DNA of 20,954 nt from Prevotella sp. CAG:924 (GCA_000431975.1 HF988459.1:1-20954); one strand, 5' to 3'. Shown: positions 1-8,390, counted from the first letter of the stretch. The notes: a model not told the origin generated them from the sequence alone. Program-made: numbers and translations.

Positions 1-1523
1 AACCCAAATACTACCAACAGGAATACGCCAAGCCTGGCGACTCGCTCAACTATCGTGTGCCGGTGATCATCGACGTGGAGACACGACGCATCATTGTGCC
101 TTCGACCGAGCTTTTCCAGAAACAATACTATGTGACAGCTCCACAATGGGACAAGAACAACCAGACGGTAACGTTCGAATTCAACGAACGGGGACACAAG
201 CACTACCGCGTGCTGGAGATGTCAGCCTTGACGGGTAATGTGCGCACACTCATAGAAGAGGCACAGCCCAAATATGTCAATTACTCACAGAACTACCGCT
301 ACGACTTCGCCGACGGTCGTCATATCCTTTGGGCCAGTGAGCGCGACGGATACCGCCATCTCTACCTCTATGACAGGAAGACGACGAAGGTGATACGCCA
401 GATCACCAAGGGCCAGTTCTACGTACGTGGCATACAGAAGGTGGACGAAAAGGCCGGCGTGATCTACTTCTCCGCCAACGGCATGAATCCCCACGAGGAT
501 CCCTACCTCATTCACTATTATAAGATCCGGCTGAACGGCCGTGGCCTCACCAGCCTCACTCCCGAAGAGGGCACTCATCAGGCTGTCTACAGCGATGACA
601 TGAAATACCTCATCGACACCTATTCCACCGCTGTCAATTCTCCCATCAGCGTATTGCGCAAGGCCGATGACGGCGCTGTCGTCCTGACACTGGAGAAGGC
701 CGACATCAGCAAGCTCAAGGCTGCCGGATGGCGCGCGCCGGAGATCTTCACGGCAAAGGGACGTGACGGCAAGACTGATATCTGGGGACTCATACAACGT
801 CCGTCCAACTTTGACCCTGCCAAGAAGTATCCCGTAATCGAATATGTCTATTCCGGACCCGGCGACCAGTATGTGCCGAAGCAGTTCACACCGTGGAACT
901 GGACCATGAGCGACCTGGCCGAGCTCGGCTTCATCGTGGTGCAAGCCGACGGCATGACCACCTCCTTCCGTTCAAAGGCATTCGAGGAAGTGTGCTATAA
1001 GAATCTGAAAGACGCCGGATTCCCCGACCGCATCCAATGGATCAAGGCCGCAGCGGCCCGCTATCCTTATATGGACATCAGCAACATGGCCATCTACGGC
1101 TGCTCTGCCGGCGGACAAGAGGCGCTTGCCGCCCTGCTCTTCTACAACGACTTCTATAAGGTGGCCTACGCCGCCTGCGGCTGTCACGACAACCGCATGG
1201 ACAAGATATGGTGGAACGAGCAATGGATGGGCTATCCCGTCGACTCCTCCTATGTGGCCTGCTCCAACACAGAGAACGCTGCCCGGCTGAAAGGAAAGCT
1301 CATGCTCGTCGTAGGCGAGCTGGACGACAATGTCGACCCGTCCTCCTCTTTCCAAGTGGTGAACGCACTGGAAAAGGCCAACAAGGATTTCGAATTCATC
1401 TACCTGCCAGGCGCCCACCATACGATGGGCGAGGCCTTCGGCGAGCATAAGCGCTACGACTTCTTTGTCCGCAATCTTCTGGGAGTAGAGCCACCCGCAT
1501 GGGAGGACGTACTGAAGAAATAG
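1..1523 (+). CDS. Dipeptidyl-peptidase IV-like S9 serine peptidase (5' truncated)
   Basis: This is the C-terminal part of a prolyl oligopeptidase-family (S9B/DPP IV-like) peptidase, which typically removes Xaa-Pro dipeptides in the periplasm. The frame is open from base 3 to the TAG at 1521-1523, so the gene starts left of the window; the GTG at 57 is internal. The first roughly 220 residues look like the end of the beta-propeller (DPPIV_N) and the rest like the alpha/beta hydrolase domain. YSGPGDQ near 850-875 matches the oxyanion-side loop of the family. The nucleophile elbow is GCSAGG, with Ser at 1104-1106. The acid lies in GELDDNVD (about 1314-1337) and the His in GAHHTMGE (about 1410-1433), so the triad is intact. 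The canonical elbow is GWSYGG, so this is a divergent paralogue. Substrate preference cannot be read from sequence alone. Family is sure; the exact DPP subtype is less so. Confidence 0.9.
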   Translation, partial: PKYYQQEYAKPGDSLNYRVPVIIDVETRRIIVPSTELFQKQYYVTAPQWDKNNQTVTFEFNERGHKHYRVLEMSALTGNVRTLIEEAQPKYVNYSQNYRYDFADGRHILWASERDGYRHLYLYDRKTTKVIRQITKGQFYVRGIQKVDEKAGVIYFSANGMNPHEDPYLIHYYKIRLNGRGLTSLTPEEGTHQAVYSDDMKYLIDTYSTAVNSPISVLRKADDGAVVLTLEKADISKLKAAGWRAPEIFTAKGRDGKTDIWGLIQRPSNFDPAKKYPVIEYVYSGPGDQYVPKQFTPWNWTMSDLAELGFIVVQADGMTTSFRSKAFEEVCYKNLKDAGFPDRIQWIKAAAARYPYMDISNMAIYGCSAGGQEALAALLFYNDFYKVAYAACGCHDNRMDKIWWNEQWMGYPVDSSYVACSNTENAARLKGKLMLVVGELDDNVDPSSSFQVVNALEKANKDFEFIYLPGAHHTMGEAFGEHKRYDFFVRNLLGVEPPAWEDVLKK

Positions 1524-1573
1524 CTTAGCCGGTAAGCCACGCCTATAACAGGTACCGGCAATATACATATACG

Positions 1574-1622
1574 AAAAACGCTGCACGGGACAGAAACAAG
1601 TTCTAATCCCATGCAGCGTTTT
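1574..1622. terminator. Bidirectional intrinsic terminator between convergent genes
   Basis: AAAACGCTGCACGGG (1575-1589) pairs with CCCATGCAGCGTTTT (1608-1622), a 15-bp stem with one C/A mismatch and an 18-nt loop. It ends in a T-run on both strands. It lies 51 nt after the peptidase stop and about 100 nt beyond the helicase stop on the other strand, so it can serve both convergent genes. Confidence 0.8.
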
Positions 1623-1719
1623 CCGTTTATGTCATTCATCTCATTGACTGCCCTTCCTCGTGGGAGCCGGCCAGAGCCTCATACGCCATGAGGAAAGCAG
1701 TATGGGAGATTCTCCGTCC

Positions 1720-3663
1720 TTACTTCTTCTTCGGACGCCGTCTTGCCCATCCTTCCTCACTGAAGTCGGGCTGCTCGCCCTTAAACTTGAAAGGCTTGCC
1801 CTGAATGAGCTCCTTCCAATCGTCCTTGCCGGCACGGGCACCCTTGGGAGCCCACTCATTATCATCGCGACGACGGCTACGGCGCTCGGAACGGTCATAA
1901 CCGGCCACATGTGACGGCTTGCCGAAAGGTGAGCGCGACGCGCGGCCACCACGAGCTCCTCCACGGTCAGAGCGTGAAGCGCTGCCGTGACCACCTTCAT
2001 CGGCATCGTTGCAACGTACCTCACGGCCTTTGTAAGAGGCTCCATTGAGTGCAGCCATCACCTTGTCGGCATCCTGCTCAGGCACCTCGATATATGAGAA
2101 CTTCTGCAACAGATCGATATGTCCCACCTCCTGGCGGCCTTTCATATTCTTGTTCAGGAACTGCATCACCTCACCGGGATAGAAGCCATCGGTCTTGCCG
2201 AGATTGATGAACAGACGGCGGAATCCGGCCTCTGCCTGACGATGACCGCCACGGCTACCACGTGACTCAGAGCGCGAGCCACGACCGGAGCGTGCGCCGC
2301 GTCCATCTGCATCGCCACCTTTCGAGCGACGGCCCGTAGGCTTCTCAATGACCGGTGCGTCCTTATAATAGTCGAGGAAACGACCAAAGGTGACTGATAC
2401 CATCTTCTTGATGATATCCTCCTTGTCGATATACTCAAACTGACGGTTGATCTCGTCCATATAGGGAGCGATGAGCTCCTCATCCACATCCGTCTTCATG
2501 ATGTCGTCCATCGCCTTGTAGAGCTGCTTCTTGCAGATCTCCACAGGAGAAGGCAGCGTGCCGTCGACAAACTCCTTGCCGATGATCTTCTCGATATTAC
2601 GCACCTTGTACTTCTCGCGTGAGTGGATGATGCTGATCGACGTTCCCTTCTTACCTGCACGACCGGTACGACCGGAGCGGTGGGTATAGTTCTCCACATC
2701 GTCGGGAAGACCATAGTTGATCACGTGAGTCAGATCATCGACATCCAGACCACGGGCAGCCACATCGGTAGCCACAAGAAGCTGTGTCAGATGATTACGG
2801 AACTTCTGCATGGTCAGGTCGCGCTGCTGCTGCGACAGGTCTCCGTGGAGCGACTCCGCATTGTATCCGTCCCGGATCAGCTTGTCGGCTATCTCCTGGG
2901 TCTCCACCTTCGTACGGCAGAAGATAATGGCATAGATGCGGGGATAGAAGTCTACGATACGCTTCAGGGCAAGATATTTGTCGCGCGCATTAACCATATA
3001 ATAGATATGGTTGACATTCTCCGCACCCTCGTTGCGCGATCCTACGACGATCTCCTTATAATCGTGGAGATAGTTCTTGGCTATCTTCTCCACCTCCTTA
3101 CTCATCGTGGCGGAGAAGAGCAACGTGTTACGGTCGGCAGGCACGCCCTCAAAGATCTCATTGATCGACTCGGAGAAACCCATGTTGAGCATCTCGTCGG
3201 CCTCATCGAGCACCACGTTCTTCACATGGTCAAGATTTGCCACGCCACGCTTCATCAGGTCGATGAGACGGCCGGGAGTAGCCACGATGATCTGCACGCC
3301 ATGACGCAGCGAGCGGATCTGTGTCTCTATGCTCGCACCACCATAGACGGGCAATACATGAAGATGAGGAATGTACTTGGCAAACGCATTGAGATCGTCG
3401 GCAATCTGCAAGCAAAGCTCACGCGTAGGACTCAAGATGAGCGCCTGTGTCTCCTTGCTTTCCGCATCGGTCTTCTGGATGACCGGGATACCATAAGCAG
3501 CTGTCTTGCCGGTGCCGGTCTGTGCCAATGCTATAACATCATTACCCTGACCTAACAAATAAGGGATCACTTCTTCCTGAACGGGCATGGGATGGTCAAA
3601 GCCCAATTCGTCAATGGCGCGGCGAATCTCTTCGCTCACACCCAATTCTTCAAATGTCTTCAA
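1720..3663 (-). CDS. deaD: DEAD-box ATP-dependent RNA helicase, DeaD/CsdA type
   Basis: This is an ATP-driven RNA helicase of 647 residues, likely acting in ribosome assembly and RNA remodelling, as DeaD proteins do in the cold. All core motifs are present: Q-motif region 4-30, Walker A AQTGTGKT 47-54, PTREL 79-83, TPGR 129-132, DEAD 153-156, SAT 184-186, ARGLD 303-307 and HRSGRTGR 328-335. After the helicase core, an R/G/S-rich segment (about 440-480) precedes a DbpA-type RNA-binding fold (about 482-557, starting FRRLFINLG). A second RGG/RS-rich segment and a basic end (RRRPKKK) follow. The start must be TTG at 3661-3663: MKTFEELG is the family N-terminus, an in-frame stop lies four codons upstream (3673-3675), and no ATG intervenes. 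The gene has its own promoter about 90 nt upstream. Family assignment is very secure; deaD versus rhlE naming is by domain content. Confidence 0.95.
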   Translation of the reverse strand: MKTFEELGVSEEIRRAIDELGFDHPMPVQEEVIPYLLGQGNDVIALAQTGTGKTAAYGIPVIQKTDAESKETQALILSPTRELCLQIADDLNAFAKYIPHLHVLPVYGGASIETQIRSLRHGVQIIVATPGRLIDLMKRGVANLDHVKNVVLDEADEMLNMGFSESINEIFEGVPADRNTLLFSATMSKEVEKIAKNYLHDYKEIVVGSRNEGAENVNHIYYMVNARDKYLALKRIVDFYPRIYAIIFCRTKVETQEIADKLIRDGYNAESLHGDLSQQQRDLTMQKFRNHLTQLLVATDVAARGLDVDDLTHVINYGLPDDVENYTHRSGRTGRAGKKGTSISIIHSREKYKVRNIEKIIGKEFVDGTLPSPVEICKKQLYKAMDDIMKTDVDEELIAPYMDEINRQFEYIDKEDIIKKMVSVTFGRFLDYYKDAPVIEKPTGRRSKGGDADGRGARSGRGSRSESRGSRGGHRQAEAGFRRLFINLGKTDGFYPGEVMQFLNKNMKGRQEVGHIDLLQKFSYIEVPEQDADKVMAALNGASYKGREVRCNDADEGGHGSASRSDRGGARGGRASRSPFGKPSHVAGYDRSERRSRRRDDNEWAPKGARAGKDDWKELIQGKPFKFKGEQPDFSEEGWARRRPKKK

Positions 3664-3745
3664 ACTAAAAAATTAAAAATGTATTGTATAACCGTAGGAC
3701 CTACATGACAACGCCCTACCATTATCTTCAGGTCCTATATTTCCG
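3664..3745 (-). other. Structured 5' leader of the helicase mRNA
   Basis: In the transcript, UAGGACC (plus positions 3731-3737) can pair with GGUCCUA (3695-3701), giving a 7-bp stem with a loop of about 29 nt. A competing local hairpin GTAGG-A-CCTAC (3694-3704) uses the same right arm. The segment next to the start codon is A/T-rich with no Shine-Dalgarno match. A regulatory role is inference. Confidence 0.4.
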
Positions 3746-3750
3746 GGGTG

Positions 3751-3781
3751 CAAAGGTACGGAAACTTATTGGATCTCACAA
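3751..3781 (-). promoter_or_regulatory. Bacteroidota-type promoter of the helicase gene
   Basis: On the minus strand, TACCTTTG (3758-3751) matches the Bacteroidota -7 consensus TAnnTTTG. TTG at 3781-3779 lies exactly 20 nt upstream as the -33 element. This predicts a start near 3744 and a leader of about 80 nt before the TTG start codon. Confidence 0.75.
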
Positions 3782-3952
3782 GGTTATAACCATTTATTTT
3801 AAAGCCTTTCCTCTATCACAGCCATTCCATCCCCATCGGACATTGAAACGCAGCCATTCGTTTTGCACTATTTTATTGGCTCATCCGACACCTTACGCAC
3901 TCTTGCCTTTTACCGAATGTACGGGCACGACATCATCCGGAACCTGCCTGAG

Positions 3953-4001
3953 AAAAGGCGGAGGCAGGACGGACCGGCAGCATATCCGGTCGCCCTGCCT
4001 C
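3953..4001 (-). terminator. Probable terminator of the M6 protease gene
   Basis: GAGGCAGG (3961-3968) pairs with CCTGCCTC (3994-4001), and inner GACCGG (3972-3977) with CCGGTC (3986-3991), with a small internal loop between. On the minus strand it is followed by CGCCTTTTCT, a short T-run. It lies 53 nt past the protease stop. The rest of the 391-bp gap (3664-4054) holds the helicase promoter and leader; I see no gene in it. Confidence 0.6.
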
Positions 4002-4054
4002 TTACAGTTGGCAAATATAGAAAATATTTTCGAATCTTACAACGTCATCAACAT

Positions 4055-6253
4055 TTATTTCACGATCTTCTTGCCATTCCGGATATAAATACCGTGGGGC
4101 AACGACTCAAAGGAAGTACCGACATATACACCGCTCAGTGTATAGATGGCAGTACGCGCACGATCTGTAACAGGTACGATCCGATGATCCGCGATGCCTG
4201 AAGCGACCGATGCGGCTACCTTCACCTCATCGAGGAAGAAACGCTTCTTCGACGTCTTAAACAAAAGCTGCACCTTCTGACCGGTCTGTCCTGTGATGTC
4301 CATCGTATAATCCTCCCAGGCACCGGCCGACAGATCAAAGGTCTGCGTCAATGTGTCGGAGGCACAGATAACCGATACCGAAAGCTCACTGCCTGACTCT
4401 GATCCCCAGGCGGCAGCACGGAACGACAAGACGCTCTGATCGCTCGACAGGGTGAAGGCAGGCGTGGTTGCCTGTCCCTGAACACTGGAAGAACCTACGC
4501 GGAGACACTGGTCAGCAGAATATGCCTTGTTCTGGTAATAAGTCCATCCTGAATTGTCTGTTACTGGCGTCGTGGAACTATTGATTCCCATAAATAGGCC
4601 GTCATTTCCTCCAATACCTTCACATTGATTGAATGACTCATAGAAATCTACGCCCTCGATGCTATCACTGCTCTCTGATACCACAGGGGGCAGGTAGGTG
4701 AAGCTCACCGTACCATCGCTATTCTGCGTGATGTGACAGACAGACCCTTCCATCTTGGAAGAACCATCCTCATTGGCATTGTAGAAAGTGGCAGCCGGCC
4801 TCGATGTGGAAGTCAGTTCATCATTGCTGTTGTAGGGATAAGGATCACCGGCCAGATCACTATTCCATGAACCGGTCTTATTGTCGGCATGGAAGATCGT
4901 ACAGCGCTGGTGATCGTTCATTTTTAAAGTTCCCCAAGAAGAATAATAGTAGCCTTCGGTATTGACACAGTTGTTTTGCCATATATCGGCATCATAGTCG
5001 ATATGGAGGATCAGCAATCCACTGCCACACTGCGATGCATCCCATCCTATCTGCTGGCGATTTTCCAAAAGATAGTATTCGTCTGGGTCTGCTTTATTAT
5101 AAATAATATAAGCCTCATCGGCCTCCTCAAGAGGTTGCATGGCCTGCACTTCTACCGTGTCGCTGTCGAGCACTACAGGAGTGAGCCATCCGGCTGTCAT
5201 CTTCTCATAACTGGTGAACCCACTGGGCTGATAACCCTTGTCGTTACCACCGTTATACGAGCCGTAGTCCATCAGCGACCATCGGTTCATACCGAAGTTA
5301 TAACCACTCGTATCATACTCATCGGGGAAGCCAAGACAATGGGAGAACTCATGGCAGATCGTGCCGATACCACACATCGTACCATCGTATGCTATCTCAT
5401 TGGAACAGGCATAAGTATCTATTTTAACACCATCGTACACCGGAGAGGGCCGACCATCACCTCTCAGTTGCCACTCATGAGGCCAAATAGTCGCAGGATC
5501 TTGATAAGAGTAGTCTGCCTCGCCATGTCCGGCATAAAGCACAAACACTTGGTCCACCTCACCATCACCATCCCAATCGTAGTCGGCAAAGTTTACAGAA
5601 TCACTGATGAGGTCGAGGGCCTCGCGCACCATCTCCGTAGGATGCATGTCATTGCCACTCGTATCGTTCTTACCATAATAAGAATAGCTTTTCGACACTG
5701 TGACAGGTCCTATTATATCGAAAGTAAGATCGAACTTGCCAAGACTCTGATCAACGAAATAATCATGTACCGACCCCGTGAAAGGCGGCTCATTATAATG
5801 CTCTTCATTAAGTATTCGGTCATAGACCATCTTCGTATGGTCAGCCTCAAACGGCAGATCATCAAAACCGACAAGGATCACCAGTCCTTTCTTCGTACCG
5901 GTGATGTCGCCTCCCTGACCAATAGAAGCACCAGCCCCCGGAGCTTTGGCCTGACGATGCAGCCGTTGGCTACGTCGTTCTGCCGCAACCGAACGACGGG
6001 CTTCTGCCCTCTTGTTAATGACGGCCATAGTGGTCTCTCGGTAAAGACCGGTTGCCATAGTGTCTGCTACAAAAACACGACCATCTTCGCCTTGCCAATA
6101 GTGGGCCCACTCATCGCCTCGCAGTTCCACCTTCACGGAGGTACCATCAACGAGCCGTACCGTTCGCCACTGCCCGCGCTTGGCAGGTATGGCATTAACG
6201 GCCGATAAGAAAGCCGTCATCATAAAAAGAATTGAAAAGAGTCTTCTGTACAT
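4055..6253 (-). CDS. Secreted M6-family zinc metalloprotease with T9SS-like C-terminal tail
   Basis: This 732-residue secreted protease resembles the immune inhibitor A/M6 family. Residues 1-21 form a signal peptide (basic MYRR, hydrophobic core, cleavage likely after VNA). An N-terminal M6 segment (RGDEWAHYWQGEDGRVF) follows. The catalytic motif is HEFSHCLGFPD with His301, Glu302, His305 and probable third ligand Asp311. SLMDYG at 326-331 fits the Met-turn. DYDWDGDGEVD near 224-234 looks like a calcium-binding loop. Residues of about 540-680 look like a beta-sandwich (jelly-roll) accessory domain ending in FFLDEVKV. The last roughly 45 residues (IYTLSGVYVG...LPHGIYIRNGKKIVK) resemble a Por secretion (type IX) sorting tail. 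It probably acts outside the cell on host or dietary protein. The 126-bp gap upstream holds a palindrome but no convincing promoter. Family is confident; the substrate is unknown. Confidence 0.9.
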   Translation of the reverse strand: MYRRLFSILFMMTAFLSAVNAIPAKRGQWRTVRLVDGTSVKVELRGDEWAHYWQGEDGRVFVADTMATGLYRETTMAVINKRAEARRSVAAERRSQRLHRQAKAPGAGASIGQGGDITGTKKGLVILVGFDDLPFEADHTKMVYDRILNEEHYNEPPFTGSVHDYFVDQSLGKFDLTFDIIGPVTVSKSYSYYGKNDTSGNDMHPTEMVREALDLISDSVNFADYDWDGDGEVDQVFVLYAGHGEADYSYQDPATIWPHEWQLRGDGRPSPVYDGVKIDTYACSNEIAYDGTMCGIGTICHEFSHCLGFPDEYDTSGYNFGMNRWSLMDYGSYNGGNDKGYQPSGFTSYEKMTAGWLTPVVLDSDTVEVQAMQPLEEADEAYIIYNKADPDEYYLLENRQQIGWDASQCGSGLLILHIDYDADIWQNNCVNTEGYYYSSWGTLKMNDHQRCTIFHADNKTGSWNSDLAGDPYPYNSNDELTSTSRPAATFYNANEDGSSKMEGSVCHITQNSDGTVSFTYLPPVVSESSDSIEGVDFYESFNQCEGIGGNDGLFMGINSSTTPVTDNSGWTYYQNKAYSADQCLRVGSSSVQGQATTPAFTLSSDQSVLSFRAAAWGSESGSELSVSVICASDTLTQTFDLSAGAWEDYTMDITGQTGQKVQLLFKTSKKRFFLDEVKVAASVASGIADHRIVPVTDRARTAIYTLSGVYVGTSFESLPHGIYIRNGKKIVK

Positions 6254-6290
6254 AACCAGAATAATTTAAAAGAATTTGTTATCTGAAAAA

Positions 6291-6306
6291 TTTATGTTCA
6301 CATAAA
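6291..6306. promoter_or_regulatory. 16-bp palindrome upstream of the M6 protease gene
   Basis: TTTATGT-TC-ACATAAA is two perfect 7-bp arms around a 2-bp centre, 37 nt upstream of the protease start codon. This is a typical place and form for a dimeric regulator's operator. Nothing here identifies the regulator. Confidence 0.4.
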
Positions 6307-6379
6307 GCTTAGCATTTACCACAATCCATGTCATCTCACACAACAGTTACATAGGAAGAACAGAGAACCCGCCTGCTAC

Positions 6380-7036
6380 TTAGAGATATTCCATCAAGAT
6401 GCCCCACACGGCTATGATGTGGCAGACCGAACCCAAAAGGACAAAGAAATGAAAGACCGTGTGCATATAGCGACGCTTGCGTACGCTGTAGAATACGGCA
6501 CCGGTAATATATGCGACGCCCTCGCCGATGATCCACCCCATGGAACTAGGAGGCAACGTGTCGATCAATGGCTTCAATGCCACAAGCAGTGTCAGGCCGA
6601 GTCCGACGAAGCAGAGCGTCTCCACGTTGCTGTGAGCCTGGAGCTTGCGAAAGCTCATGAACGTGCCCACGAGTGCCGCAGCCCACACGAAGATGAACAA
6701 CGTCCATCCCCAATAGCCTTCATGACGCAGGCAGATGAGGGTGATGGGCGAATAGGAACCCGCGATATGCCAGTAGATGGCGGCATGGTCCCACTTGCGG
6801 AGACGTTCCTTCCACGGCGACCAGGCGCTCAGCGCATGATAGGCCGTAGAGGCGACATAGCTTCCCAACATGCCTACCAGATAGAGGATGACACCGGCCG
6901 TTGCCCACCCGTTGCGGTAGTGGAAGCAATAGAAGAGAAAGATCACGCCGACCACCACGCCAAGCAAGATGCCGCCGGCATGCGACCAGGAATTCCAAAG
7001 CTCCTCCTTATGATTGAAAAAGATATGCCTTCTCAT
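6380..7036 (-). CDS. Hemolysin III / PAQR-family integral membrane protein
   Basis: This is a seven-helix inner-membrane protein of the hemolysin III (YqfA/TrhA, PAQR superfamily) group, 218 residues with the chosen start and so of normal family length. Family features include ELWNSWSHAGG near the N-terminus, a conserved Ser and His in STAYHALSAWSPW, the DHAAIYWHIAGSYSP segment, and a C-terminal His pair in VFHFFVLLGSVCHI. These histidines and the aspartate resemble the metal site of PAQR proteins. I chose the ATG at 7034-7036 over an in-frame ATG at 7099, because the longer form only adds a basic extension inside dgt while the shorter begins 4 nt after the dgt stop. The spacing suggests translational coupling to dgt. 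Bacterial members are linked to membrane homeostasis; a haemolytic role is doubtful. Confidence 0.88.
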   Translation of the reverse strand: MRRHIFFNHKEELWNSWSHAGGILLGVVVGVIFLFYCFHYRNGWATAGVILYLVGMLGSYVASTAYHALSAWSPWKERLRKWDHAAIYWHIAGSYSPITLICLRHEGYWGWTLFIFVWAAALVGTFMSFRKLQAHSNVETLCFVGLGLTLLVALKPLIDTLPPSSMGWIIGEGVAYITGAVFYSVRKRRYMHTVFHFFVLLGSVCHIIAVWGILMEYL

Positions 7037-7040
7037 CAGC

Positions 7041-8390
7041 CTATACGATTGGTAATGAGATGCCGTTGATCTTCTGATAGATGTCAAGCGCATAGACATC
7101 CGTCATGCCGCTGATATAATCGACGACGGCCATGAGGCGGTCTTCCAAGCGAGGGTTCTGGATGTCGTACTGGCTACTCACGCGGCGCATCAGCTGCTGC
7201 GAATGGAACTGCTGCGGATGGACGGCCGCGTCAACGAACGTATCGAGGAGGGTTTCCATGATCTTATATCCCGACAGCTCCACGTCAAGCACGGGCTTAC
7301 TGTGGTAGATCTTCTTGTACGATGTGGCCTCACAGGCCTTGTAAGCCGCATTCATCGGTTCGTCGATATGATCAATGAGCGAGCCACTGAACGTACCCGC
7401 CAGGATCTCGTCCTCGTGGGACACGAACACATCCACGCAGGCGTTCTCCAGTTTGCCCACGGCACAGGCTCGAAAATATACCACCTGTTCGTTCTGGTCG
7501 GTGACGCCCTCTTCCTCTATGCGCCGGAGAATCGACTCCTGGGTCTTCTCGTCGAAGAAGCCGAGCAGCAGCCGCCTCGTCTCCTCAAAGGAGAGGATAC
7601 GGAGCTTATGGGAGTCCTCAATGTCCATGATCTCATAGCATATATCGTCGGCCGCCTCCACCAGGTAGACCAGCGGATGGCGCGCATAGAGCATCGGTGC
7701 ACCGGGAGCCGATTTTCGCAGGATGCCCATCTCTTCTGCAATCTTCTCATAAGTAGGCGCCTCACTACGGAAGAAGCCGAATTTCCCGTGGGAGCCTTCC
7801 ACGCTATCACTAAGACTGCTCGACAACGGATATTTCACCATTGCGCCCAGCGTAGAATAGGTCATCACAAAGCCGCCGGGACGACGCCCGAGAAACCGGT
7901 GGGTAAGCAACCGGAAAGCGTTGGCATTACCTTCAAAATGAGTGATGTCATCCCAGAAGCCGGGATCGACCGATGTGCGGAGACGCTCACCCGGTCCTTC
8001 GGTGAAGTAAGTACGGATGGCCATCTCACCGGAATGTCCGAAAGGAGGATTGCCTAAATCGTGGGCCAGGCAGGCGGCCGAGACAATGGTGCCGATCTCT
8101 TCAAAGAGTGTCCCTTTCAATTCTGGATGCCGTTGGAGCAGTTGTTTGCGCACGTCATTACCTAGCGACATTCCTACAGAAGCCACCTCCAAAGAATGAG
8201 TGAGACGGTTGTGCACGAAGATGCTGCCGGGCAACGGAAACACCTGTGTCTTGTTCTGCAAGCGACGGAAAGGAGCTGAGAAGATCAGGCGGTCGTAGTC
8301 GCGCTTGAACTCTGAGCGGTCATCGTGACGCTCGCTGTGATGGTCCTCCTGTCCGAGCCGCTTATTGGTAATCAGTCGTGTCCAGTCCAT
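7041..8390 (-). CDS. dgt: Deoxynucleoside triphosphate triphosphohydrolase (dGTPase-like, HD domain)
   Basis: This enzyme cleaves dNTPs, classically dGTP, to deoxynucleoside and tripolyphosphate, adjusting nucleotide pools in the cytoplasm. It has 449 residues. The N-terminal RSEFKRDYDRLIFSAPFRRL is the family signature. The HD metal site is visible as His65 in RLTHSLEV, His110-Asp111 in AHDLGNPPFGH, and an Asp at 248/249 in EAADDICYEIMD. EGNANAFRLLTH (153-164) is also characteristic. The length suits a compact oligomeric dNTPase. The start is the ATG at 8388-8390, followed by MDWTRLITNKR. Its stop is 4 nt from the hemolysin III start. Two overlapping perfect palindromes sit 19-38 nt upstream of the start. 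Which dNTP is preferred cannot be told from sequence. Confidence 0.93.
   Translation of the reverse strand: MDWTRLITNKRLGQEDHHSERHDDRSEFKRDYDRLIFSAPFRRLQNKTQVFPLPGSIFVHNRLTHSLEVASVGMSLGNDVRKQLLQRHPELKGTLFEEIGTIVSAACLAHDLGNPPFGHSGEMAIRTYFTEGPGERLRTSVDPGFWDDITHFEGNANAFRLLTHRFLGRRPGGFVMTYSTLGAMVKYPLSSSLSDSVEGSHGKFGFFRSEAPTYEKIAEEMGILRKSAPGAPMLYARHPLVYLVEAADDICYEIMDIEDSHKLRILSFEETRRLLLGFFDEKTQESILRRIEEEGVTDQNEQVVYFRACAVGKLENACVDVFVSHEDEILAGTFSGSLIDHIDEPMNAAYKACEATSYKKIYHSKPVLDVELSGYKIMETLLDTFVDAAVHPQQFHSQQLMRRVSSQYDIQNPRLEDRLMAVVDYISGMTDVYALDIYQKINGISLPIV

Noticed and set aside
2623..3555. Plus-strand open frame (310 codons) opposite the helicase core
   Set aside because: Antisense of conserved helicase motifs, without its own family resemblance.
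3684..4201. Two plus-strand frames in the helicase-protease gap
   Set aside because: They run through the helicase promoter, the terminator hairpin and the protease 3' end; the products look random and no ribosome binding site is present.
4976..6208. Plus-strand open frame (410 codons) opposite the M6 protease gene
   Set aside because: The minus frame has a signal peptide and zinc motif; the plus frame shows no recognisable domain.
7037..7099. N-terminal extension of the hemolysin III protein from the ATG at 7099
   Set aside because: It lies inside dgt and adds a basic tail not seen in the family; the ATG at 7036 gives a normal length and coupling distance.
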